Below are positions 1 through 6,218 of a stretch of 10,792 nucleotides of DNA, piece after piece. Made by a program: the position numbers and the translations under genes. The stretch is from assembly GCF_030651615.1 (NCBI RefSeq), contig NZ_JAUSCG010000239.1, positions 1 to 10,792 of the forward strand, written 5' to 3'. This DNA is from Methanocalculus sp. Its GTDB lineage: Archaea > Halobacteriota > Methanomicrobia > Methanomicrobiales > Methanocorpusculaceae. The notes under the pieces were generated by a model. The model had not been told where the DNA came from and did no database searches. It worked only from the letters and a program-made list of their open reading frames with translations. Each line of letters begins with the position of its first letter. The first letter of the stretch is position 1.

Positions 1-1
1 G

Positions 2-130
2 GTTGTCCAGAGAGAGGTTAAAGCATGGGAAGAATCCCGAAATAACAAAGATAGTCGGATAAATTGGCAGTTCACGACTGAGGATGCACGAGTGAAGCTA
101 TCTCGCCTTTACCCGACTTTTGAAGTTTGA
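2..130 (+). CDS. IS630-family transposase, C-terminal end (partial)
   Basis: Only the last 42 codons are in the window, open at the left edge and ending in TGA. The translated tail contains INWQFTTEDARVKLSRLYP, which matches my memory of the C-terminal end of DDE-type IS630 transposases (the INW.FTTEDAR.KL..LYP pattern). The catalytic DDE residues lie upstream and cannot be seen, so it is unknown whether the element is intact. IS630 elements insert at TA dinucleotides; the first TA after the stop is at 139-140, following GACGTGACAC, and is a plausible element boundary. The next gene starts only 27 bases further on, so the element sits where the promoter of ccdA would be expected. Confidence 0.72.
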   Translation, partial: VVQREVKAWEESRNNKDSRINWQFTTEDARVKLSRLYPTFEV

Positions 131-140
131 CGTGACACTA
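131..140 (+). mobile_element. Possible right end of the IS630 element, at a TA target
   Basis: Directly after the transposase stop the sequence reads CGTGACACTA. IS630 elements duplicate a TA, and their terminal repeats lie close to the transposase ends. The position is inferred only from distance and the TA rule; the left end, needed to confirm a terminal inverted repeat, is outside the window. Confidence 0.3.
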
Positions 141-166
141 GCTGGGATCATCGGAGATCTCTCTTC

Positions 167-841
167 ATGATAACCTATGAGACGATTATCTTCTCATTCC
201 TCGCAGGGATCTATACTCCCCTTGGTGCAGTCTGTGTTCTTCCTCTATACCCCGGCTACCTCGCATACCTTGCCTCATGTAACGAAAGTGAGATGACAGA
301 TTCCCCTCTTCGCCTGGGGCTTCTCGTCACCGCCGGTGTGATCGGATCGATGCTCCTCTTTGGCCTTCTCACTATCATTATCTTCAGCACATCCATATCC
401 GCAGCTATCAGAACAATCTCCCCTGTCATATACACCCTTCTTGCCCTGCTGGGTGCTGCGATGATCCTTGGTCTGGATCCGGGTCGTCTCTTTCCCGGCA
501 TACAGATACCAGGAGTGCGGTCACAGATAGGATCAGCCCTCCTCTACGGCGGGTTCTTCGGGCTTGTTGCACTCCCCTGCAACCCTGCCGGTCTTCTCAT
601 GGTCTTTGCCCTCCAGGCAACCATACCAGAAGCAGCAGCCAGTCTTGGGCATTTCATCATCTTTGGAATCGGGATGGCAACACCACTTCTCCTTCTCTCT
701 ATCCTGTCTGAAGAGAAAGTCACCATGACGCTTCAGATTCTGACCAGGTACCAGAAGGCCATACAAAAAGGGGCGGGTATCGTTATCCTTGTCATAGCTC
801 TCTACTATCTGATTCTTACCTTGTATCCAGGCTTCTTGTAA
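167..841 (+). CDS. ccdA: CcdA/DsbD-type thiol-disulfide transport membrane protein
   Basis: A 224-residue, very hydrophobic protein with about six membrane segments. CcdA proteins carry electrons across the cytoplasmic membrane by thiol-disulfide exchange, using one cysteine in helix 1 and one in helix 4, and hand them to extracytoplasmic thioredoxin-like partners. Both are present in the expected settings: C23 in TPLGAVCVLPLYPGYL and C138 in FGLVALPCNPAG, each next to the family's prolines. The length is normal for a compact CcdA. The ATG at 167 is the only usable start after an in-frame stop at 128-130; a GGAG at 153-156 lies 10 bases upstream, a little far. No thioredoxin-like partner is visible downstream, so one may lie elsewhere. 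The upstream region is interrupted by an IS630 end, so expression may depend on the insertion element or a remade promoter. Confidence 0.82.
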   Translation: MITYETIIFSFLAGIYTPLGAVCVLPLYPGYLAYLASCNESEMTDSPLRLGLLVTAGVIGSMLLFGLLTIIIFSTSISAAIRTISPVIYTLLALLGAAMILGLDPGRLFPGIQIPGVRSQIGSALLYGGFFGLVALPCNPAGLLMVFALQATIPEAAASLGHFIIFGIGMATPLLLLSILSEEKVTMTLQILTRYQKAIQKGAGIVILVIALYYLILTLYPGFL

Positions 842-854
842 CAAAAAGTGACAC

Positions 855-895
855 AGGGATATCTCCCTCACCCTCTACAACACCCGATAAATCGG
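855..895 (+). terminator. Weak hairpins downstream of ccdA
   Basis: Two short inverted repeats follow the ccdA stop: AGGGA/TCCCT at 855-859 and 864-868, and CCGAT/ATCGG at 884-888 and 891-895. Neither is followed by a clear T-run, so a role in ending transcription is only possible. Confidence 0.25.
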
Positions 896-917
896 TAAAT
901 ATCGCCGCTTGAAGAAG

Positions 918-930
918 ATATAAATATAAA
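918..930 (+). promoter_or_regulatory. TATA box for the SepCysS-metY operon
   Basis: ATATAAATATAAA is a strong archaeal TATA-type element, preceded by a purine-rich stretch (GAAGAAG) that could act as the BRE. Transcription would begin about 25 bases on, near 949-952, which is just where the palindromic site begins. The start codon at 1032 implies an untranslated leader of about 80 bases. Confidence 0.6.
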
Positions 931-950
931 CCAGTCCACCTATAGTAGAC

Positions 951-966
951 ATTCACAATTGTGAAT
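951..966. promoter_or_regulatory. Perfect 16-bp palindrome, likely repressor operator before SepCysS
   Basis: ATTCACAATTGTGAAT is a perfect 16-base inverted repeat. It lies about 25 bases after the TATA box, over the predicted transcription start, where a bound dimer would block RNA polymerase. A near copy (14 of 16 bases) lies at 5294-5309, before the small winged-helix regulator gene on the opposite strand. The shared site suggests that this regulator controls both promoters. The palindrome is directly seen; the regulator link is inferred. Confidence 0.65.
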
Positions 967-1031
967 TACCGCTGGATTTCATATGAGGATACAGGTGAGT
1001 TCAAGTCTCATACCATTCACAGGGAGGGATC

Positions 1032-2395
1032 ATGAGTATCAGAGTACAGAAGCTATTTGAGGCGATCTTCACCCTTGAAGATATGCGGGAGATCTATCGC
1101 GGATCGATTCCCACAGGTCTTAACAAGGTGGAAGAGACGGCATTTGATGAGAAGATCGCAGAACTGAAGGCGATCATCTCGGACCTGGAGGGAGATACCG
1201 GCACAGCACGTATCACAAAGATTGCCGACAGTATTCCCATCCGATCACGGGAAGAGGATTTCATCAACATCCAGCCGATTCAGGCTGCAGGACGACTGAA
1301 TCCGGAGGCAAGGAAAGCAATAGCCGCCTATGGTGACGGATACTCGACCTGTGACGCCTGCCGAAAACCCTTCCGTCTCGACAAGATCACAAAGCCCGGT
1401 ATTGCAGAGTTTCATGCCGATCTTGCAGAGTTTGTGCATATGGATGTCGCCCGGGTCGTACCAGGTGCACGCCGGGGATTCCAGGCAGTGACACAGAGTC
1501 TTGTCGAAAAAGGGGATAGTGTCATCGTCTCGGCTCTTGCTCACTACACCGAGTTCCTAGCAGTCGAAGGTGCCGGAGGGATCGTAAAGGAGGTCCCCCT
1601 CAATGAAAAGAACCTCATCACCCCTGAAGCTACCGCAACAAAGATCGAAGAGGTGCTCGAAGAGACAGGGAAGACTCCCGCCCTTGTGATGATGGATCAC
1701 GTCGACTACCAGAACGCAAATGTCCACGACATCAGCGGCATTGCCAAAATTGCCCACCAGTACGACATCCCTATCCTCTGCAACGGTGCCTACACCGTAG
1801 GCATCATGCCAGTTGATGGGAAGGCACTCGGCGTCGACTTCGTCGTCGGCTCCGGCCACAAGAGTATGGCATCGGTTGCACCGTCCGGATTACTGGCGAT
1901 GACCAACGAATGGGCCGGAAAAGTGCTGAATACCACAGCAATGATCGGGGATCTGACGAAGAGGAAGTTTGGGATCAAAGAGGTCCAGATGCTCGGGTGC
2001 ACCCTGATGGGGGGACGCTCCTCTCGATGATGGCGTCCTTCCCGGCAGTGAAGGAACGGACACTCCACTGGGATGAAGAGGTGAAACGATCGAACTACTT
2101 CATCGATAAACTCCTCTCGATCTCCGGGAGTCGGGTTCTCTCCGAGTACCCAAGAAAGCACACCCTCACAAAAGTGGATACCACAGGAAGCTTTGACGTC
2201 ATCGCAAAGACCCATAAACGCCGGGGATTCTTCCTCAGTGATGAGCTGTCATCACGGGGTATCATCGGTGAATTTGCAGGTGCTACACGTACCTGGAAAC
2301 TGAACACCTACGGGCTCAGCGAGAAGCAGGTACAGTACCTTGCAAATGCATTCATCGAGATTGCAGAGAGATACGAATTACCAATACCAGAATGA
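1032..2395 (+). CDS. pscS: O-phosphoseryl-tRNA:Cys-tRNA synthase (SepCysS), interrupted by a one-base frameshift
   Basis: A PLP enzyme that converts Sep-tRNA(Cys), made by SepRS, into Cys-tRNA(Cys). Family marks are STCDAC (C107, C110), matching the conserved cysteine pair, SGHKS with the PLP lysine K277, and the third conserved cysteine C323 in MLGCTLMGG. The start ATG has a GGAGGG at 1023-1028. The reading frame is broken in the G-run 2009-2014: as written it ends at 2028-2030 (332 residues), while the rest of the protein (TLLSMMASFPAVKERT onwards, 126 residues) continues in the -1 frame to the TGA at 2393-2395. One more G would give a smooth 454-residue protein. This is longer than compact SepCysS (about 370-400 residues); the excess is an N-terminal extension of roughly 70 residues, possibly a SepCysE-like scaffold domain. 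metY follows after 10 bases. Identity is firm; whether the frameshift is real is open. Confidence 0.88.
2009..2014 (+). other. Frameshift point in SepCysS (run of six G)
   Basis: In the upstream frame the codons are ATG GGG GGA CGC, leading to a stop 15 bases later. Seven Gs would restore TLMGGTLLSMMASF. The bases G GGG GGA also fit the X XXY YYZ form of a -1 slippery heptamer, so a ribosome slip would produce the same join. A missed G in a homopolymer is the simplest cause. Confidence 0.8.
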
Positions 2396-2405
2396 GACGA
2401 TCATC

Positions 2406-3707
2406 ATGACAGAGAAACCATATCGATTAGGAACACTGGCACTCCATGCAGGACAGGTGCCGGATCCGACTACGGGATCACGAACCGTTCCGCTCTACCA
2501 AACGACATCATATGTCTTCAAAAATACCGAACATGCAGCAAACCTCTTCGGGCTCAAAGAGCTTGGGAACATCTATACCAGGCTGATGAACCCGACGACC
2601 GATGTCTTTGAGAAGAGGGTTGCAGCCATAGAAGGGGGTACAGCAGCACTCGCTTTCGCCTCAGGAATGGCTGCAATAACAAATGCACTCCTTACAATCA
2701 CACAACCGGGGGATGAGATCGTCTCCGGAGACAACCTCTATGGCGGTACCTACCAGCTCTTCAACTATACTTTCCCAAAATTTGGAAGGAAGGTCATATT
2801 TGTCGATTCGACTGACCCGGAGGCATTTAAACGTGCGATAACGGATAAGACCCGTGCAATCTATGCAGAGACGATCGGAAACCCAAAGCTTGACATCCCT
2901 GACTTTGATGCACTGGCCACAATTGCACATGAACATGAGATACCGTTTGTCGTTGACAACACAACAGCAGTCGGCATTATCCGCCCGATAGAGTATGGTG
3001 CGGATGTCGTTGTCCTCTCTGCAACGAAGTACATCGGTGGCCATGGAAATTCCCTCGGAGGAGTCGTTGTCGATTCGGGGAGGTTCGACTGGAGCCGGGG
3101 GAAGTTCCCGGAGTTTACAGAGCCTGATCCGAGCTACCATGGGGTACAGTACTGGAATGTCTTCGGAGACTTCCCCGGAATGGGTAATGTAGCACTCGCC
3201 TTCAAACTGCGGCTTCAGCTTCTGAGAGATGCCGGGGCAACACTCTCGCCATTCAATGCATGGCTCTTCTTAATCGGCCTTGAGACACTTCACCTCAGGG
3301 TCGAACGACATGGGCAGAATGCACGGGCGGTCGCAGAGTTCTTAAGCACCCATCCAAAAGTTGCCTGGGTGAACTATCCCGGGCTTCCCGGTCATGAGAG
3401 TCATGAAAAAGCAAAGAAGTATGCAGAGGGGCGTTTTGGACCTCTCGTAGGATTTGGGGTGAAGGGAGGAGTGAAATCTGGAAAGACCGTCATTGAGTCG
3501 CTTCAGCTCTTCTCGCACCTTGCAAACATCGGAGATTCAAAGAGTCTTGTCATTCATCCGGCAACAACAACCCACCAGCAGCTCACCGAGGAAGAGCAGC
3601 TGACAACCGGTGTCACGCCAGACTACATCCGGCTTGCTATTGGGACTGAAGATAGCGAAGATATCATCGCGGATCTGTTGCAGGCACTTGATCAGGTCAC
3701 TCTATGA
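2406..3707 (+). CDS. metY: O-acetylhomoserine sulfhydrylase (Cys/Met metabolism PLP enzyme)
   Basis: A cytosolic, 433-residue PLP enzyme of the Cys/Met (gamma-family) group, expected to make homocysteine from an O-activated homoserine and sulfide, feeding methionine synthesis. Seen in order: the N-terminal TLALHAGQ...VPLYQTTSYVF; YTRLMNPT around Y58, which supplies the phosphate-binding Tyr-Arg; ALAFASGMAA near 81-90; DNTTA with the cofactor Asp near D184; and SATKYIGGHGN with the PLP lysine K208. A WNVFGDFPG insert and about 430 residues separate MetY-type enzymes from the shorter cystathionine lyases and synthases (about 380-400). A longer reading with an in-frame ATG at 2340 would lie inside SepCysS and is not favoured. 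The gene starts 10 bases after the SepCysS stop, so the two are probably cotranscribed. Acetyl- rather than succinyl- or phospho-homoserine as substrate is inferred from the family. Confidence 0.9.
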   Translation: MTEKPYRLGTLALHAGQVPDPTTGSRTVPLYQTTSYVFKNTEHAANLFGLKELGNIYTRLMNPTTDVFEKRVAAIEGGTAALAFASGMAAITNALLTITQPGDEIVSGDNLYGGTYQLFNYTFPKFGRKVIFVDSTDPEAFKRAITDKTRAIYAETIGNPKLDIPDFDALATIAHEHEIPFVVDNTTAVGIIRPIEYGADVVVLSATKYIGGHGNSLGGVVVDSGRFDWSRGKFPEFTEPDPSYHGVQYWNVFGDFPGMGNVALAFKLRLQLLRDAGATLSPFNAWLFLIGLETLHLRVERHGQNARAVAEFLSTHPKVAWVNYPGLPGHESHEKAKKYAEGRFGPLVGFGVKGGVKSGKTVIESLQLFSHLANIGDSKSLVIHPATTTHQQLTEEEQLTTGVTPDYIRLAIGTEDSEDIIADLLQALDQVTL

Positions 3708-3735
3708 CCGGATCGAATAGTATCACCATCATCCC

Positions 3736-3743
3736 TTTTTTTT
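3736..3743 (+). terminator. Poly-T terminator after metY
   Basis: Eight Ts in a row follow a C-rich stretch 28 bases after the metY stop. Short T-runs without a strong hairpin are the usual archaeal termination signal. It lies only 19 bases before thiI, so some readthrough into thiI is possible. Confidence 0.55.
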
Positions 3744-3762
3744 ACGTTTCTCTGGTGACAGA

Positions 3763-4869
3763 ATGACAACACTATGGCTTATCCGCTATTCAGAAATCTT
3801 CCTCAAATCTGATCCGGTCAGGAGACACTGGGAAAATCTTCTGATCGCAAATATCAGAAGAGTACTGCCGGATTGTCATGTGAATCATGAACGGGGGAGG
3901 ATATGGCTCTCTGGTGAAGTTGATCCGGAACAACTCTCAAGGGTCTTTGGAATCGTCTCGTTCTCGAAGATAGAGAAGGTAGCCTTGAATGATCTCAATG
4001 CCGGACTCCTGGCATTCTGTAGAGATATCGAACTTGGTAGAAGTCGTACATTTGCAATGCGGATTAAACGGGTCGGGAATCATTCTTTCAGTTCGCAGAA
4101 GATGGCAACCGATATGGGCAGTAACGTTCTTGAAGAATATCCGCACCTGACCGTTGACCTGAAGAACCCGGATAAAGAGATATTCATCGAGATTCGGGAT
4201 GACCGGTGTTACCTGTACGATACCATTATAGAAGGACCAGGCGGTCTCCCGCTAGGATCTGCAGGATCCCTTGTTGCACTTGTGTCAGGAGGGATCGATT
4301 CGCCGGTTGCCGCATGGATGATGATGAAGCGTGGTTGCCGTATTATCCCGATCTACATCGCCATTGATGAATTTCTGGATGAGACAACGTTCACACGGGC
4401 AGAGAAGGTGATTGAGTCGCTCCGCCCATATCAGCCTGATATTGAGCTACGGGTCATCTCTGATGGTTATCTTGCATCTGCAAAGAAGGAACTGATCAAA
4501 GCAGGTCTTGAGAAGTACACCTGTATCTTCTGCAAAAGGAGGATGTACCGGATAGCAGAATTGGTCGCCACGAGTTGCGGAGCTGCCGGAATTGTAACAG
4601 GTGAATCTATTGGTCAGGTAGCATCCCAGACACTGGATAATCTCATCGTCCTCAATGATGCGGCGACGATCCCGGTACACCGCCCCCTCATCGGGTTTGA
4701 TAAAGAGGAGATTGTGCGTCTTGCACAAAAGATCGGTACGTTTGTCCCATCAATAACCAGAACAACCGGATGTAAAGCAGTACCAAAAGGCCCTTCAACA
4801 AAGGCGGATCTTGAGAAGATCCTGGGGATTGAGCGTGAACTGAGAGCGTCAGAGATCCCGCTCCCCTGA
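3763..4869 (+). CDS. thiI: tRNA 4-thiouridine synthase ThiI (no rhodanese domain)
   Basis: A 368-residue ThiI that adenylates and thiolates uridine 8 of tRNA; the family can also take part in thiazole sulfur supply. Domains in order: N-terminal ferredoxin-like domain (about 1-60), THUMP domain (about 60-160, with FAMRIKRVGNHSF), then the adenylating PP-loop domain with the P-loop SGGIDSPVA at 175-183. The C-terminal rhodanese domain of bacterial ThiI is absent. Instead there is CIFC (C254, C257) followed by KRRMY, the CxxC motif of methanogen ThiI shown in Methanococcus maripaludis to be needed for thiolation. A further cysteine, C337 (TTGCKAVP), sits in the C-terminal part and may complete a cluster or redox site. 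GGTGA at 3754-3758 is the ribosome site. Its place beside SepCysS and metY fits a sulfur-assimilation neighbourhood. Confidence 0.93.
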   Translation: MTTLWLIRYSEIFLKSDPVRRHWENLLIANIRRVLPDCHVNHERGRIWLSGEVDPEQLSRVFGIVSFSKIEKVALNDLNAGLLAFCRDIELGRSRTFAMRIKRVGNHSFSSQKMATDMGSNVLEEYPHLTVDLKNPDKEIFIEIRDDRCYLYDTIIEGPGGLPLGSAGSLVALVSGGIDSPVAAWMMMKRGCRIIPIYIAIDEFLDETTFTRAEKVIESLRPYQPDIELRVISDGYLASAKKELIKAGLEKYTCIFCKRRMYRIAELVATSCGAAGIVTGESIGQVASQTLDNLIVLNDAATIPVHRPLIGFDKEEIVRLAQKIGTFVPSITRTTGCKAVPKGPSTKADLEKILGIERELRASEIPLP

Positions 4870-4915
4870 TCGAAGAGACTGAATAAGAGATCAGGAGGGA
4901 TGAGCGAATTTCTAA

Positions 4916-4933
4916 AGAGTGGAGATCCACTCT
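4916..4933. terminator. Perfect hairpin between the convergent thiI and HTH genes
   Basis: AGAGTGGAGATCCACTCT is an 8-base perfect inverted repeat with a 2-base centre, formed in practice as a 7-base stem with a 4-base loop. On the + strand a run of five Ts follows at 4965-4969; on the - strand the stem is followed at once by TTTAG. It probably ends transcription from both converging genes, though it could be an operator. Confidence 0.5.
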
Positions 4934-4982
4934 CCATCCATGATTATAAGTGATTTTATGAGACTTTTTCATCTCCGAGTAA

Positions 4983-5268
4983 TCATGCAGAGGTCATACC
5001 AATAACTGCATTATCCAACCCATAGAAGCTCTGCCGTGCATCGATGAAAGAATGACGCTCGATAATAACTCCTTCTTCCTTCAACCTCATCAAGGCAGAT
5101 CTGACCGTCCTTGAAGAGAGAGAGGTCTCCATGATGAGCTCTTTCTGGGTCATCTGCCGTCCTGATTCAAGGATCTTATACAGAAGCTTTGCTGACGGCG
5201 GAAGGTGGCGTATATTTATTGCCTGATCCTTATCTATGCTGTTCTTCTCAACAAAAACGATCCCTCAT
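4983..5268 (-). CDS. Small winged-helix (MarR-like) transcription regulator, start broken by a one-base indel
   Basis: The frame ending in TGA at 4983-4985 encodes a wHTH core: LPPSAKLLYKILES, TQKELIMET, the recognition helix SSRTVRSALMRLKEEG, then a wing ending in DARQSFYGL. This pattern is typical of small archaeal MarR-like regulators. The frame has no ATG, GTG or TTG before an internal ATG at 5151-5153, which would cut off the first helix. An ATG at 5266-5268 starts MRDRF but is out of frame by one base; removing one A from the five at 5253-5257 gives a continuous 94-residue protein (MRDRFVEKNSIDKDQ...). So either the base is an error or the gene is damaged. It converges on thiI. The palindrome before it, shared with SepCysS, suggests autoregulation and control of cysteine genes. 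No effector-binding domain is visible; the signal is unknown. Confidence 0.72.
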
Positions 5269-5293
5269 AGTGGAACACCATACAAAGATAGGA

Positions 5294-5309
5294 GTTCACA
5301 ATTGTTAAT
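5294..5309. promoter_or_regulatory. Second copy of the palindromic operator, before the small HTH gene
   Basis: GTTCACAATTGTTAAT matches the perfect palindrome at 951-966 at 14 of 16 positions, including the core TTCACAATTGT. It lies 26 bases upstream of the regulator's ATG on the - strand. Two tandem copies of ACCATCTGA (5323-5331, 5332-5340) lie further upstream; their role is unknown. Confidence 0.6.
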
Positions 5310-5354
5310 TATTTCGATCGACACCATCTGAACCATCTGAGGAAGGGGTTCGTT

Positions 5355-5362
5355 TTAAAAAT
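5355..5362 (-). terminator. Short T-run after the ferredoxin-like gene
   Basis: On the - strand the bases after the stop of the ferredoxin-like gene read CCATTTTTAAAAC, a short T-run that may end the HxlR-ferredoxin transcript before the HTH gene. The same A/T stretch could instead be a TATA-like element for the HTH gene. Confidence 0.35.
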
Positions 5363-5371
5363 GGAGGGAGA

Positions 5372-6205
5372 TTACTTCACCCCACCCTGTATCGTGATCG
5401 TCTTCTCGGTGATCGGCACCTCAACCCCCGCCTCTTCAAGAGCCCGTTCAACAACATACCGCAGACCACTACAGCATGGAACCTCCATATGGGCGATGGT
5501 GATCGATCTGATCGTATGATACGTGAATATCTCCACCATATTCTGAACATACCCCTCAATATCAGCATCGAGCTTGGGGCAGAAGATGATCAGTACACGA
5601 CCCTTTAAAAGATCAGCATGAAATCCTGCATAGGCGAAAGGAACACAGTCGGCAGAGACGAGGAGATCGGCGTCATCAAAGCAGGGTGCTGCGGGGTTGA
5701 TGAGACGGAGCTGAACTGGCCATTGCCGAAGCTCTGAATGCACCTCTGCATCATCTGGGGAAGCCCCGGCATGATGACCCCGGCTGATGCTTCTGGCAGC
5801 AGCCCCTGGACAGCATTCAGATGAGGGGAGAGAGTGCGCCGGACCCCGTTCATGATAGGGTACCGGAATATCATGATCCTGAAGATATGTAACCGCCTGC
5901 TGGTAGAGATCCATCTGATCATGTGAATCAAGATGGGCAAGATGGGCTTTTATAACCTCTTCCCCCTGGGAGACGATCGTTCGCATCACCGCCCATTCGT
6001 CATAGGGTGCCGCATCACGTTCGATGATCGTAATTGCACCCTCCGGACAGGTGCCGATACAGGCGCCAAGACCGTCACAGAAGAGATCGCTGACAAGCCG
6101 TGCTTTTCCTTCGATGATCTGAAGAGCTCCTTCAGGGCAGTCGGGGATACATTCCCCACACCCGGTGCAGAGTTCTTTATTGATACTGATGATCTTTCGT
6201 TTCAT
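5372..6205 (-). CDS. 4Fe-4S ferredoxin-like protein with cysteine-rich C-terminal domain, linked to Hcp
   Basis: A 277-residue cytosolic protein. The N-terminal 60 residues are a two-cluster ferredoxin fold: LCTGCGECIPDCPEG gives the complete set C13, C16, C19, C23; the second set, CDGLGACIGTCPEG, has only C43, C49 and C53, lacking the usual second cysteine. This CDGLGAC form recurs, as far as I recall, in relatives often found next to hcp. The remaining 200 residues have ECCPG (C131, C132), QWPVQLRLINP around 161-170, C175, ADCVPFAYAGFH (C187), FCPKLD (C209) and MEVPCCSGL (C244, C245), suggesting another metal or redox site. It follows the HxlR gene after 13 bases, with GGAG overlapping that gene's stop codon, and lies on the arm divergent from hcp. 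A role as electron donor to Hcp is likely but inferred; the C-terminal domain's reaction is unknown. Confidence 0.85.
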   Translation of the reverse strand: MKRKIISINKELCTGCGECIPDCPEGALQIIEGKARLVSDLFCDGLGACIGTCPEGAITIIERDAAPYDEWAVMRTIVSQGEEVIKAHLAHLDSHDQMDLYQQAVTYLQDHDIPVPYHERGPAHSLPSSECCPGAAARSISRGHHAGASPDDAEVHSELRQWPVQLRLINPAAPCFDDADLLVSADCVPFAYAGFHADLLKGRVLIIFCPKLDADIEGYVQNMVEIFTYHTIRSITIAHMEVPCCSGLRYVVERALEEAGVEVPITEKTITIQGGVK

Positions 6206-6218
6206 GTTTTTGTATCTC

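Noticed and set aside
1910..2395. Separate gene starting at the ATG at 1910
   Set aside because: Residues before about 2015 are an off-frame shadow of SepCysS; only the part after the frameshift is the SepCysS C-terminus.
2340..2405. Upstream extension of metY to the ATG at 2340
   Set aside because: It overlaps the SepCysS C-terminus and adds residues unlike MetY N-termini; ATG at 2406 gives the family's usual start.
4901..4954. Tiny ORF MSEFLKSGDPLSIHDYK after a GGAGGG
   Set aside because: The ribosome site abuts the ATG with no spacer, the ORF is 17 codons and it overlaps the terminator hairpin; probably chance.
4614..4972. Minus-strand ORFs of 94-107 codons over the end of thiI
   Set aside because: Shadows of thiI; their sequences show no recognisable domain.
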